Shown here: positions 1 to 5,351 of the stretch, one piece after another
Numbering within the stretch: the stretch's first letter is position 1
Layout of the letters: every line of letters begins with the position of its first letter
DNA from: an uncultured Oscillibacter sp.
GTDB lineage: Bacteria; Bacillota; Clostridia; Oscillospirales; Oscillospiraceae
Assembly (NCBI GenBank): GCA_948435975.1
Contig: CAOJHG010000185.1
Location: 1 to 5,351 of the forward strand
Direction of reading: 5' to 3'
DNA length: 5,351 bases
Notes under the pieces: generated by a model
What the model was told of the DNA's origin: nothing
The model's database searches: none
What the model saw: the letters and a program-made list of their open reading frames with translations, nothing else
Translations under genes and position numbers: made by a program

Positions 1-1105
1 GTGGCTGGACACTCCCGCCGGCATCGCCCACTACCTGGAACACAAAATGTTTGACACAAAGGATGGAAACGCCCTCCAAAAGCTGGCACAGAATGGTGCG
101 GAACCTAACGCTTTCACCTCCAACGCCATGACGGGATACTATTTCGACTCCACTGACCACTTTGAAGAAAACCTGGAGATCCTCCTCTCCTTCGTCTCCA
201 TCCCCTATTTCACCCAGGAGAGCGTAGACAAGGAACAGGGTATCATCGGCCAGGAAATTCGCATGATCGAGGACAACCCTGACTGGCAGATCTACGTTCG
301 GATGCTCCAGTCCCTCTACAGCGCCAGTCCTGTCCGCACCTCCATCGCCGGGAGCGTGGAGAGCATTTCCCACATCACGGCAGACACCCTCTACGACTGC
401 CACCGGGCTTTCTACACGCCCTCCAACATGATTCTTACCGTGGTGGGCAATGTAGACCCCGTTCATGTGGCGGACCTTGCCAAGCGCATCCTGCCCCGGG
501 AGAGCGGCCCCGCGATTCCGAGAGACTATGGGGAGGAACCCGCCGCCGTGGCCCAGAGGGAAAGCCGTTTAGCAATGGAGGTCTCCTGTCCGCAGTTCCT
601 GCTTGGCTTCAAGTGCCATCCCGTGCACGAGGGTGAAAACTGGCTCCGGGACGCACTCCTGGGAGACATCTCCTGCGACCTGCTCCTGGGTGAATCCAGC
701 CCCCTCTACCAGCGGCTCTACAGTCAGGGCCTCATTGACGGCACCTTCGGCGGAGATTTTGAATCCCTGCCCGGCGTCTCCCACCTCTACGCCGGAGGAG
801 ACAGCAAGGACGCGCAGGCCGTTGTGCAGGAGATTTTGAAGGAGGCCCGGCGTCTGGCTTCCCAGGGCGTGGATGAGGACTTCTACCAGCAGGTCCGGCG
901 GGCCATTTTCGGCTCCCACATCCGGTCCCTGAACTCCTTCGAGACCATCGCCGTCTCTCTGACAGAGGGGCACTTTCACGGCTGCGACCCCTTCCGCTTC
1001 CCCCAGGCCTTCGAGTCTATCACACAAGCGGATGTGGCGGAATTTTTGCGGGAAAATATCACAGAAGACCGGGCGGTTCTCAGCGAGATCGTACCCAAAG
1101 AATAG
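1..1105 (+). CDS. yfmH: M16-family zinc protease-like protein, YfmH type (5' partial)
   Basis: The reading frame is open from the first complete codon at base 2 and runs to TAG at 1103-1105, giving 367 visible residues. Family members are about 425-430 residues, so roughly 60 N-terminal residues lie outside the window. Seen directly: the inverted zinc motif HYLEH at visible residues 10-14 (zinc ligands H10 and H14, catalytic E13), followed by E78 and E85 in the stretch around GIIGQEIRMIEDNPDW. The 70-residue gap from the motif to E85 fits the third zinc ligand of M16 enzymes, and E78 matches the second conserved glutamate seen in pitrilysin. No signal peptide can be judged. Known of the family: Firmicutes encode paired M16 proteins (YmfF/YmfH, also written YfmF/YfmH); in Bacillus subtilis the pair is associated with modification of elongation factor P. 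A yfmF partner just upstream is expected but not visible. The gene is probably cotranscribed with lgt, 18 bases downstream. The assignment to M16 is firm; the YfmH subtype is likely. Confidence 0.9.
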   Translation, partial: WLDTPAGIAHYLEHKMFDTKDGNALQKLAQNGAEPNAFTSNAMTGYYFDSTDHFEENLEILLSFVSIPYFTQESVDKEQGIIGQEIRMIEDNPDWQIYVRMLQSLYSASPVRTSIAGSVESISHITADTLYDCHRAFYTPSNMILTVVGNVDPVHVADLAKRILPRESGPAIPRDYGEEPAAVAQRESRLAMEVSCPQFLLGFKCHPVHEGENWLRDALLGDISCDLLLGESSPLYQRLYSQGLIDGTFGGDFESLPGVSHLYAGGDSKDAQAVVQEILKEARRLASQGVDEDFYQQVRRAIFGSHIRSLNSFETIAVSLTEGHFHGCDPFRFPQAFESITQADVAEFLRENITEDRAVLSEIVPKE

Positions 1106-1107
1106 AG

Positions 1108-1115
1108 AAAGGAAG
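1108..1115 (+). promoter_or_regulatory. Ribosome binding site that sets the TTG start of lgt
   Basis: AAAGGAAG lies 8 bases before TTG at 1124. The only nearby ATG, at 1142, has an AAGGA just one base upstream (1136-1140), too close to be used, and is 26 bases from this site. This favours the TTG start. Confidence 0.65.
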
Positions 1116-1123
1116 ACCCTATT

Positions 1124-2182
1124 TTGACTGCTTTGAAGGATATGCCCATCAGCTTCCCCGGCCTTTTTGAGGGCTGGGAGTTCAACCCCGACCCCATCGC
1201 ACTCCACGTCGGCCATGGAATTTACTGGTACGGCATTATTCTGGCCCTGGGCTTCCTGGCGGGCCTGCTGCTCTGTATGCGTCAGGCTCCACGCTACGGC
1301 CTGACGGAAGACAACGTTCTGGATTTGGTCCTGTGGGCGGTGCCCTGCTGCGTGCTGGGGTCCCGGATCTACTATGTGATTTTCTACCTGGACCTGTACC
1401 GCAACGCTGCCGGAGGACTGGACTGGAAGCGCATCATTTCCATTTGGGACGGCGGGCTGGCTATCTATGGCACCATCATCGCCGGGGCCCTAGTTGCTTT
1501 CTTCTACACCCGCCGGAAGAAAATCAAATTCGGCGCCCTGTCAGACCTGTGCGTTATGGGCCTGCTGCTGGGGCAGATCATCGGACGCTGGGCCAACTTC
1601 ATCAACCGGGAAGCCTTTGGCGCAGTGACAGAGCTGCCCTGGCGGATGCGGCTGTGGGTCACGGCCTACCAATATGTAGATGTACACCCAACCTTTCTTT
1701 ATGAGAGCCTGTGGAATCTGATAGGACTGCTGCTGGTTTTGTTCATCGTCTCCAAGGGGCGGCGCTTTGACGGGGAGAACACATGGTTTTACTTCCTCTG
1801 GTACGGCCTGGGACGCGCCTGGATCGAGGGGCTGCGGACGGACAGCCTGTATCTCTTCGACTGGACCTTTATGGGCGAGCCTATCCGCGTCTCACAGGCG
1901 CTGAGTCTGGTGCTGGCAATACTGTCCGCTGGGATTCTGTTCTATCAGATCTGCATAAAAAAGCCCTCTCGAGATGACCTGCTGGTGAATAAAGCTGCCC
2001 GTTTGGCCGAAGAAACTCCCGAAAGCCCCGCGCCCAAGACGGAAGAACCTTCTGCCGTCGGCTCTGAATCCCCTGCATCGGAAGCGGATAAACCTGCGCC
2101 GGAAGCAGAGGAACCTGTCTCCGGCGGCTCCGAGTCCCAGGAAAGCGCCGCGCCGGAAACGAAGTCCCCCACCTCCCCCTGA
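1124..2182 (+). CDS. lgt: Prolipoprotein diacylglyceryl transferase (Lgt) with a long C-terminal tail
   Basis: Lgt is an integral membrane enzyme that moves a diacylglyceryl group from phosphatidylglycerol to the lipobox cysteine of prelipoproteins, the first step of lipoprotein maturation. The 352-residue product starts at TTG. About seven hydrophobic segments are visible (roughly 32-52, 63-89, 107-128, 138-153, 189-210, 220-235, 256-277). Family marks in order: YWYG at 34-37, GGLAIYG at 110-116, the signature GRWANFINREAFG at 154-166 (R155 and N158 correspond to E. coli R143 and N146), HPTFLYE at 188-194, and Y227/R231, matching the spacing of E. coli Y235/R239. Y115 stands where E. coli has H103; tyrosine at this place looks normal for clostridial enzymes (recollection, not checked). 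Usual length is 260-300; the extra from about residue 281 is a Ser/Pro/Glu/Ala-rich, probably disordered tail that should face the cytoplasm. It lies 18 bases after the M16 gene, and a terminator follows 22 bases after its stop. Confidence 0.96.
   Translation: MTALKDMPISFPGLFEGWEFNPDPIALHVGHGIYWYGIILALGFLAGLLLCMRQAPRYGLTEDNVLDLVLWAVPCCVLGSRIYYVIFYLDLYRNAAGGLDWKRIISIWDGGLAIYGTIIAGALVAFFYTRRKKIKFGALSDLCVMGLLLGQIIGRWANFINREAFGAVTELPWRMRLWVTAYQYVDVHPTFLYESLWNLIGLLLVLFIVSKGRRFDGENTWFYFLWYGLGRAWIEGLRTDSLYLFDWTFMGEPIRVSQALSLVLAILSAGILFYQICIKKPSRDDLLVNKAARLAEETPESPAPKTEEPSAVGSESPASEADKPAPEAEEPVSGGSESQESAAPETKSPTSP
2039..2152 (+). repeat. Imperfect tandem repeat coding the Lgt tail
   Basis: Within the Lgt tail two units begin with Glu-Glu-Pro at residues 307 and 329, a 22-residue (66-base) period. 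The shared pattern is EEP, then three residues, GSES, then an Ser/Ala/Glu-rich stretch; a related PAPK/PAPE segment precedes each unit. Similarity is clear in protein but looser in DNA, so this is either an old duplication or compositional drift in a low-complexity region. No function is known. Confidence 0.45.
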
Positions 2183-2203
2183 ACCTCCAATGGCTCACAC
2201 GTC

Positions 2204-2240
2204 AACCGCCTGGACTCTTTATCGTTCAGGCGGTTTCTTC
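2204..2240 (+). terminator. Rho-independent terminator after lgt
   Basis: AACCGCCTG at 2204-2212 and CAGGCGGTT at 2227-2235 are exact reverse complements (9 bp; a G-T and an A-T pair can extend the stem inward). The second arm runs into TTTCTTC. It begins 22 bases after the lgt stop and ends the M16-lgt unit. The opposite strand lacks a T-run, so it is not an obvious two-way terminator. Confidence 0.87.
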
Positions 2241-2297
2241 CTGCCGGTCCTGCCTTTCTTTCACCTCATTTCCAACTGAAACCGGGGAAAATAACTC

Positions 2298-2326
2298 TTG
2301 TCAGAAGAAGGAAATCGTGATAGAAT
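2298..2326 (+). promoter_or_regulatory. Sigma-A-type promoter for the VWA-PP2C-kinase operon
   Basis: The -35 box TTGTCA (2298-2303) and -10 box TAGAAT (2321-2326) are separated by exactly 17 bases. TG at 2318-2319, one base before the -10, makes it an extended -10 promoter. A-rich sequence lies just upstream of the -35. Transcription should start near 2333, leaving about 130 untranslated bases before the VWA gene. The placement, after a terminator and before a three-gene cluster, supports the call. No operator is obvious. Confidence 0.75.
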
Positions 2327-2332
2327 ATAGGA

Positions 2333-2466
2333 GATTTTCTGGGGATGGCAGGTCTTTTTAAAACAACTGTGAAACATCTGGCAGTAAAGGCCTTTTCCTT
2401 CCTCGCGGCATACCCTCCTGAGCGTTCCGAGCCATACGGCAGATCATGAAAAAGGAGATCGATCTT
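2333..2466 (+). other. Long 5' leader of the VWA operon
   Basis: The stretch from the predicted transcription start to the VWA start contains no recognised riboswitch or T-box. It holds a 34-codon open frame (2345-2449) without a usable ribosome site inside the predicted transcript, a 10-base palindrome AAAGGCCTTT (2386-2395), a small GCC/GGC hairpin near 2431-2440, and CTCCT (2415-2419), which is complementary to AGGAG in the VWA ribosome site (2453-2457). The bases between the terminator and the promoter (2241-2297) show nothing recognisable. A regulatory role is only a possibility. Confidence 0.4.
2451..2457 (+). promoter_or_regulatory. Ribosome binding site that sets the VWA start at 2467
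   Basis: AAAGGAG sits 9 bases before ATG at 2467. An in-frame ATG at 2446 lies upstream of this site and has no purine-rich site of its own, so the longer start is unlikely. Confidence 0.8.
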
Positions 2467-3114
2467 ATGTCAGATTTCATCCGCAGGCTTCCTGTTTACT
2501 TGCTGCTGGACTGCTCCGGCTCCATGATAGGCGAGCCAATCGAGGCAGTGCGTCAGGGCGTCAAAGCTCTGCTCTCCGAGCTTAAAGGCGATCCCCAGGC
2601 CCTGGAGACTGCGTATCTCTCCGTCATCACCTTTGACAGCGACGCCCGTCAGGTCATCCCCCTTACCGAGCTGATGCAGTTCCAGGAGCCCGAGATCAAG
2701 GCCAGCGGCGCGACGGCTATGGGAAAGGCGCTGAATGTGCTGATAGCGTGCGTGAACAACGAGGTCCGCAAATCCTCCGAGACCCAGAAGGGCGACTGGC
2801 GCCCCCTGGTCTTTCTCCTCACCGACGGCGCTCCTACAGATGTGGAAACCTTCCGGCAGGCTGCGCAGAACCTCAAGAACATGAAGGCGGCAAACATCGT
2901 TGCCTGCGCTGCCGGCGCTCAGGCAGACACCTCTTTCCTTAAGCAGATTACGGAAAACGTTCTGATGATGAACACCCTTTCCGCCGGCGATATGGCCCGG
3001 TTCTTCGCCTGGGTCTCCGGCTCCATCAAGATGTCCTCCAAGAGCCTCGACGCAAAACCCGGCGCTGCTATCGAACTGCCTCCGCCCCCTCAGGGCTTTG
3101 TGGTGGTCCCTTGA
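2467..3114 (+). CDS. TerY/YegL-type von Willebrand factor A domain protein
   Basis: The product is 215 residues when started at the ATG served by AAAGGAG; starting at 2446 would add seven residues (MKKEIDL) with no ribosome site. One VWA domain fills nearly the whole protein. The opening RRLPVYLLLDCSGSM (residues 6-20) is typical of the TerY/YegL group. All metal-ion-dependent adhesion site positions are present: D15, S17 and S19 (DxSxS), T83 in SGATAMG, and D120 in LTDGAPTD. It has no signal peptide or membrane segment, so it should be cytosolic. The C-terminus ends in a tetraproline run (P205-P208) and a short hydrophobic end. Such proteins bind a divalent metal and partner proteins rather than catalyse. 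It is the first gene after the promoter; a PP2C phosphatase follows after 28 bases and then a kinase, the arrangement of TerY-P triads, in which the VWA protein is thought to act as scaffold or adaptor. That role is inferred here. Confidence 0.92.
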   Translation: MSDFIRRLPVYLLLDCSGSMIGEPIEAVRQGVKALLSELKGDPQALETAYLSVITFDSDARQVIPLTELMQFQEPEIKASGATAMGKALNVLIACVNNEVRKSSETQKGDWRPLVFLLTDGAPTDVETFRQAAQNLKNMKAANIVACAAGAQADTSFLKQITENVLMMNTLSAGDMARFFAWVSGSIKMSSKSLDAKPGAAIELPPPPQGFVVVP

Positions 3115-3130
3115 GCGCACTGCCTGAGCT

Positions 3131-3135
3131 GGAGG
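3131..3135 (+). promoter_or_regulatory. Ribosome binding site of the PP2C gene
   Basis: GGAGG is 4 bases before ATG 3140 and 7 bases before the adjacent ATG 3143. The 7-base spacing favours the second ATG; the two choices differ by one methionine. Confidence 0.65.
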
Positions 3136-3142
3136 CTGTATG

Positions 3143-4705
3143 ATGGATCAACACACGCCCTTTGGCCGGGACGTTCCCCCTGCCGCGCTGCCTGTCGGAC
3201 GGGTGGTCAAGCAGGCAGACGCCCCGCCTGGCCCGCTTCTTCTGCCGGAAGCCGCTCCCCCGTCTCCAATACCGGAGGCTGTTTCTTCACTTTCCATTTC
3301 GGAGAACGACGTGCCCCAGGCGGACCCTGTTTCCCCTCCCCCTGCGGCAGAACCTCTGGAAGCGCCTCCCGAGCCACAGTCTCAAATAGCTGTGCCGGAT
3401 ACAAAAACAGAGCCTCTTCCCCGCCCGAACGAAACGCCTGCCCCACAGGATTCGGAGGCGCTCCCGGCCCATGCGGAGGAAGAAGCCCCGCAAGCGCCGT
3501 TAAAGCCCTTGAGCAACGAGGCGGTCACCGGTCACACAGCCGCGCTCTGGAAATACAATCCCATCCCCCAGGACCAGCCGGAACCCTTTCCGGAATACTT
3601 GACCGTCTGTCAGGAATACCCTATCGGACGGCTCACCGGCGCACGGGTCCGGGGCAAGAAGCACAAGCATGAGGGCACCAACTGCGACGATTGGTTTGCC
3701 GCCTCCAGCTTCCAGGATCTGCTTTTCATCGTGGTATCTGACGGCGCTGGGTCCCGGAAGTTCTCCCGGATTGGCGCAAGGGAATCCTGCCGGGCCGCGG
3801 CAGGCTATCTCGCAAAGAGCTTTTCGGACCTCTGGGCCAAACAGCCGCAGTTACCGGCAGATATCACTTTGGATTTTGAGGACCAGCGGTGTATGTATGC
3901 CTGCGGCGTCCTGGCCGGAGCGGTACAGCAGTCCGTGCTCAAGGCCAGGGAAGCTGTGGAGGCCGCGTTTTACACCCGTTCCACAGACCCGGCTTATGCG
4001 GCAGTTCTGGGCCGCCCTCTGGATTTCAAGGATCTTTCCGGCACCCTGCTGGTCTCTGCTGTCATCCCGGCAGGGAACGCCGGAAACCTGGTCATCTCCT
4101 GTCAGGTGGGGGACGGCATGATTGCGCTGGTAGATTCCAAGGCCCCCTTCGCCTCGTCTCTCAAATTGATGGGCATACCAGACAGCGGCGAGTTCTCCGG
4201 CGAGACAGAATTTTTGACTTCTGCGAAAATGGCCTCGCTGGACGCGCTGCAAAACCGCACTAAAATATCCCGCGGCCGCTCTGACACGCTCCTGATTATG
4301 ACCGACGGCGTGGCGGACGACTACTTCCCCAACGAAACCGAAATGCGGCGGCTGTACTTCGACCTCATTGCCAACGGCGTCCTCCATTGGGAGACCGGAA
4401 GCCTCTCGGCCGAACAGCTTCGCATCTATAAGACCCTTCCCGCACCCTTGAGCTATCCATGGGTAAACGACCAGTCTATCCAGGTCCCGCTGCATTATAC
4501 CCGCCGTATCCTGGAGTCCAGTAGCCTGACCCCGGAGGCCCTGTGGGAAAACCGGTCTGTTCTGGCCCTGGCACGGCAGGAGCTGGAAGGACAAACCGAT
4601 CTGAACAACCCCGCAGAGCGGCTGGAACGCTGGCTGGACAACTACGTTGAGCGGGGTTCCTTTGATGACCGCACACTGGTTGCCGTAGAGATAAAGGAGG
4701 CGTAA
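3143..4705 (+). CDS. PP2C-type Ser/Thr protein phosphatase with proline-rich N-terminal arm
   Basis: The 520-residue product (521 from ATG 3140) has two parts. Residues 1 to about 135 are low-complexity and rich in Pro, Ala and Glu, including SPPP at 64-67, and are probably disordered. From about 160 a PP2C phosphatase domain follows. Motifs in order: GKKHKHEGTNCDDWF (171-185, metal-binding Asp), VVSDGAGS (197-204, Asp 200), SGTLLVSAV (299-307), QVGDGMIAL (321-329), LLIMTDGVADD (383-393, Asp 388) and SFDDRTLVAVEI (506-517, Asp 508/509). The set of metal-coordinating aspartates looks complete, so an active Mn/Mg-dependent phosphatase is expected. About 120 residues separate the TDG and DDRT motifs, against roughly 40 in compact bacterial PP2Cs, so an insertion is present. 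No membrane segment is seen. It lies between the VWA and kinase genes and should remove phosphates added by that kinase (inference from triad context; E. coli PphC/YegK opposes YegI). E. coli PphC is only about half as long. Confidence 0.92.
   Translation: MDQHTPFGRDVPPAALPVGRVVKQADAPPGPLLLPEAAPPSPIPEAVSSLSISENDVPQADPVSPPPAAEPLEAPPEPQSQIAVPDTKTEPLPRPNETPAPQDSEALPAHAEEEAPQAPLKPLSNEAVTGHTAALWKYNPIPQDQPEPFPEYLTVCQEYPIGRLTGARVRGKKHKHEGTNCDDWFAASSFQDLLFIVVSDGAGSRKFSRIGARESCRAAAGYLAKSFSDLWAKQPQLPADITLDFEDQRCMYACGVLAGAVQQSVLKAREAVEAAFYTRSTDPAYAAVLGRPLDFKDLSGTLLVSAVIPAGNAGNLVISCQVGDGMIALVDSKAPFASSLKLMGIPDSGEFSGETEFLTSAKMASLDALQNRTKISRGRSDTLLIMTDGVADDYFPNETEMRRLYFDLIANGVLHWETGSLSAEQLRIYKTLPAPLSYPWVNDQSIQVPLHYTRRILESSSLTPEALWENRSVLALARQELEGQTDLNNPAERLERWLDNYVERGSFDDRTLVAVEIKEA
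4693..4700 (+). promoter_or_regulatory. Ribosome binding site of the kinase gene
   Basis: AAAGGAGG, the best match to the anti-Shine-Dalgarno in the window, lies in the last codons of the PP2C gene and 11 bases before ATG 4712. It points to close co-translation of phosphatase and kinase. Confidence 0.8.
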
Positions 4706-4711
4706 ACGCAT

Positions 4712-5351
4712 ATGCCCGTCACAGCGGAAGCCGTTCTGACAGATGGCCGGAGGCTGCCCTATATCATCCAGGACGATCCACCCAGAGGCGGCATGAAGTA
4801 CACCTATTTCGCCCCAGACAAGTCCTATGTGGTGCAGTTCTTCAACAACCCCATGATCGCCGCCGACCCCAATACTCATAAGCGGCTGGAGGCCATCATC
4901 GGAAAGTACAATCCCACCCGTCCAGAAGCGGAAGGCGGCGCTCCCGGCAGCAGCAAAGCCATGGCGGAATATTTCTCTGCCAAGTTCTGCTGGCCTACCG
5001 CTATCGTCCGCTCTCCAGAGTTCGGCGTGGTCTGCCCGGCCTATCCGTCCAATTTCTTCTTTACTGAGGACGCCTCTACCGTAATCCCGCTCAAGGGAAA
5101 GGATAAGCGGAGCAAGTGGTTCACCTCCTACCGGAACAGGCAGTACCTGGAGCCGGAGGAGATTGGGGACTTCCGCTCCATGCTGCAAATGTCCATCTCT
5201 CTGGCCCGTTCAATCCGGCGGATGCACCAGGCGGGACTGGCTCATTCTGACCTTAGCTGCAATAACGTGCTCATTGATCCCAAATCCGGAAGCTGCGTGG
5301 TCATCGACATTGACTCTTTGGTGGTGCCGGGGCTGTTCCCGCCGGAGGTCG
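4712..5351 (+). CDS. Divergent protein kinase of the VWA-PP2C-kinase triad (3' partial)
   Basis: The frame opens at ATG six bases after the PP2C stop and stays open to the window end (213 complete codons). The N-lobe has a glycine-containing segment RGGMKYTYF (25-33) followed by SYVVQFF (38-44). The catalytic loop HSDLSCNNVLI (178-188) places H178, D180 and N185 with the classic HxDxxxxN spacing. DID at 199-201 stands where DFG is expected, one residue later than in typical kinases, and is followed by a VVPG stretch. Odd points: the beta-3 VAxK lysine position reads VVQ (Q42), and about 100 residues with conserved-looking FCWP (92-95) and CPAYPSNFFF (108-117) fill the lobe linker. No signal peptide or membrane segment is seen in the visible part. 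Family knowledge: triad kinases such as YegI carry extra C-terminal regions (helix-hairpin-helix or zinc-ribbon types), which cannot be judged here. Likely role: Ser/Thr phosphorylation countered by the adjacent PP2C. Activity remains uncertain because of the lysine substitution. Confidence 0.88.
   Translation, partial: MPVTAEAVLTDGRRLPYIIQDDPPRGGMKYTYFAPDKSYVVQFFNNPMIAADPNTHKRLEAIIGKYNPTRPEAEGGAPGSSKAMAEYFSAKFCWPTAIVRSPEFGVVCPAYPSNFFFTEDASTVIPLKGKDKRSKWFTSYRNRQYLEPEEIGDFRSMLQMSISLARSIRRMHQAGLAHSDLSCNNVLIDPKSGSCVVIDIDSLVVPGLFPPEV

Noticed and set aside
569..1216. A 215-codon open frame on the - strand opposite the M16 and lgt genes
   Set aside because: It spans the junction of two clear + strand genes and its product shows no family motif; a shadow frame.
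1624..1714. Suspicion that the lgt product is inactive because tyrosine replaces E. coli H103
   Set aside because: The rest of the active-site residues (R155, N158, Y227, R231) are present and the IYG form appears to be the usual one in clostridial enzymes, so this looks like lineage variation.
2386..2395. Palindrome AAAGGCCTTT in the leader as an operator
   Set aside because: A single 10-base palindrome far downstream of the promoter, with no second copy, is weak evidence and can easily arise by chance.
2446..2466. Upstream ATG as the start of the VWA protein
   Set aside because: No ribosome site precedes it, whereas AAAGGAG sits 9 bases before ATG 2467, and the family-typical N-terminus begins close to the latter.
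2470..3120. A 216-codon open frame on the - strand opposite the VWA gene
   Set aside because: It mirrors the VWA gene almost exactly, while the + strand frame has a full MIDAS motif and a ribosome site.
3851..5188. A 445-codon open frame on the - strand opposite the PP2C and kinase genes
   Set aside because: It overlies two + strand genes with complete catalytic motifs and good ribosome sites. Its translation shows no recognisable domain and it is best explained as a GC-rich antisense shadow.
1..5351. Search for tRNA or rRNA genes, CRISPR repeats, insertion sequences or attachment sites
   Set aside because: No cloverleaf-like segment, spaced direct repeats, transposase motifs or long terminal inverted repeats were seen on either strand by eye.

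Overview
The window looks like chromosomal DNA from a GC-rich gut-type Clostridia, probably Oscillospiraceae-like. The grounds are strong AGGAGG-type ribosome binding sites, a TTG start, a Firmicutes YmfF/YmfH-type M16 gene next to lgt, and a clostridial-looking Lgt. The taxon is an inference from gene style; no marker gene is present. All supported genes are on the + strand and form two transcription units.

Unit 1 (1-2240). The window opens inside an M16-family zinc protease-like gene (yfmH type) that lacks only its N-terminus but keeps the HxxEH zinc motif and downstream glutamates. After 18 bases comes lgt, the prolipoprotein diacylglyceryl transferase. It starts at TTG and carries an unusual ~72-residue Ser/Pro/Glu/Ala-rich cytoplasmic tail. 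A perfect 9-bp stem followed by a T-rich run (2204-2240) ends the unit.

Unit 2 (2298 to the window end). A good sigma-A-type promoter with an extended -10 (TTGTCA, 17 bases, TAGAAT) precedes a leader of ~130 bases and three closely packed genes: a TerY/YegL-type von Willebrand A protein, a PP2C-type Ser/Thr phosphatase with a ~135-residue proline-rich N-terminal arm, and a divergent protein kinase cut off by the window end. Each gene has its own clear Shine-Dalgarno, and the spacers are 28 and 6 bases. The trio matches the VWA + PP2C + kinase set known as the TerY-P triad, whose E. coli relative is yegL/yegK(pphC)/yegI. The expected logic is that kinase and phosphatase oppose each other on shared targets while the metal-binding VWA protein acts as adaptor or scaffold. 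Substrates and stimulus cannot be read from the sequence.

The points most worth following are the kinase active site (no lysine at the usual beta-3 position, DID in place of DFG), the long disordered arms on the phosphatase and Lgt, and a possible leader peptide/Shine-Dalgarno masking arrangement upstream of the VWA gene.
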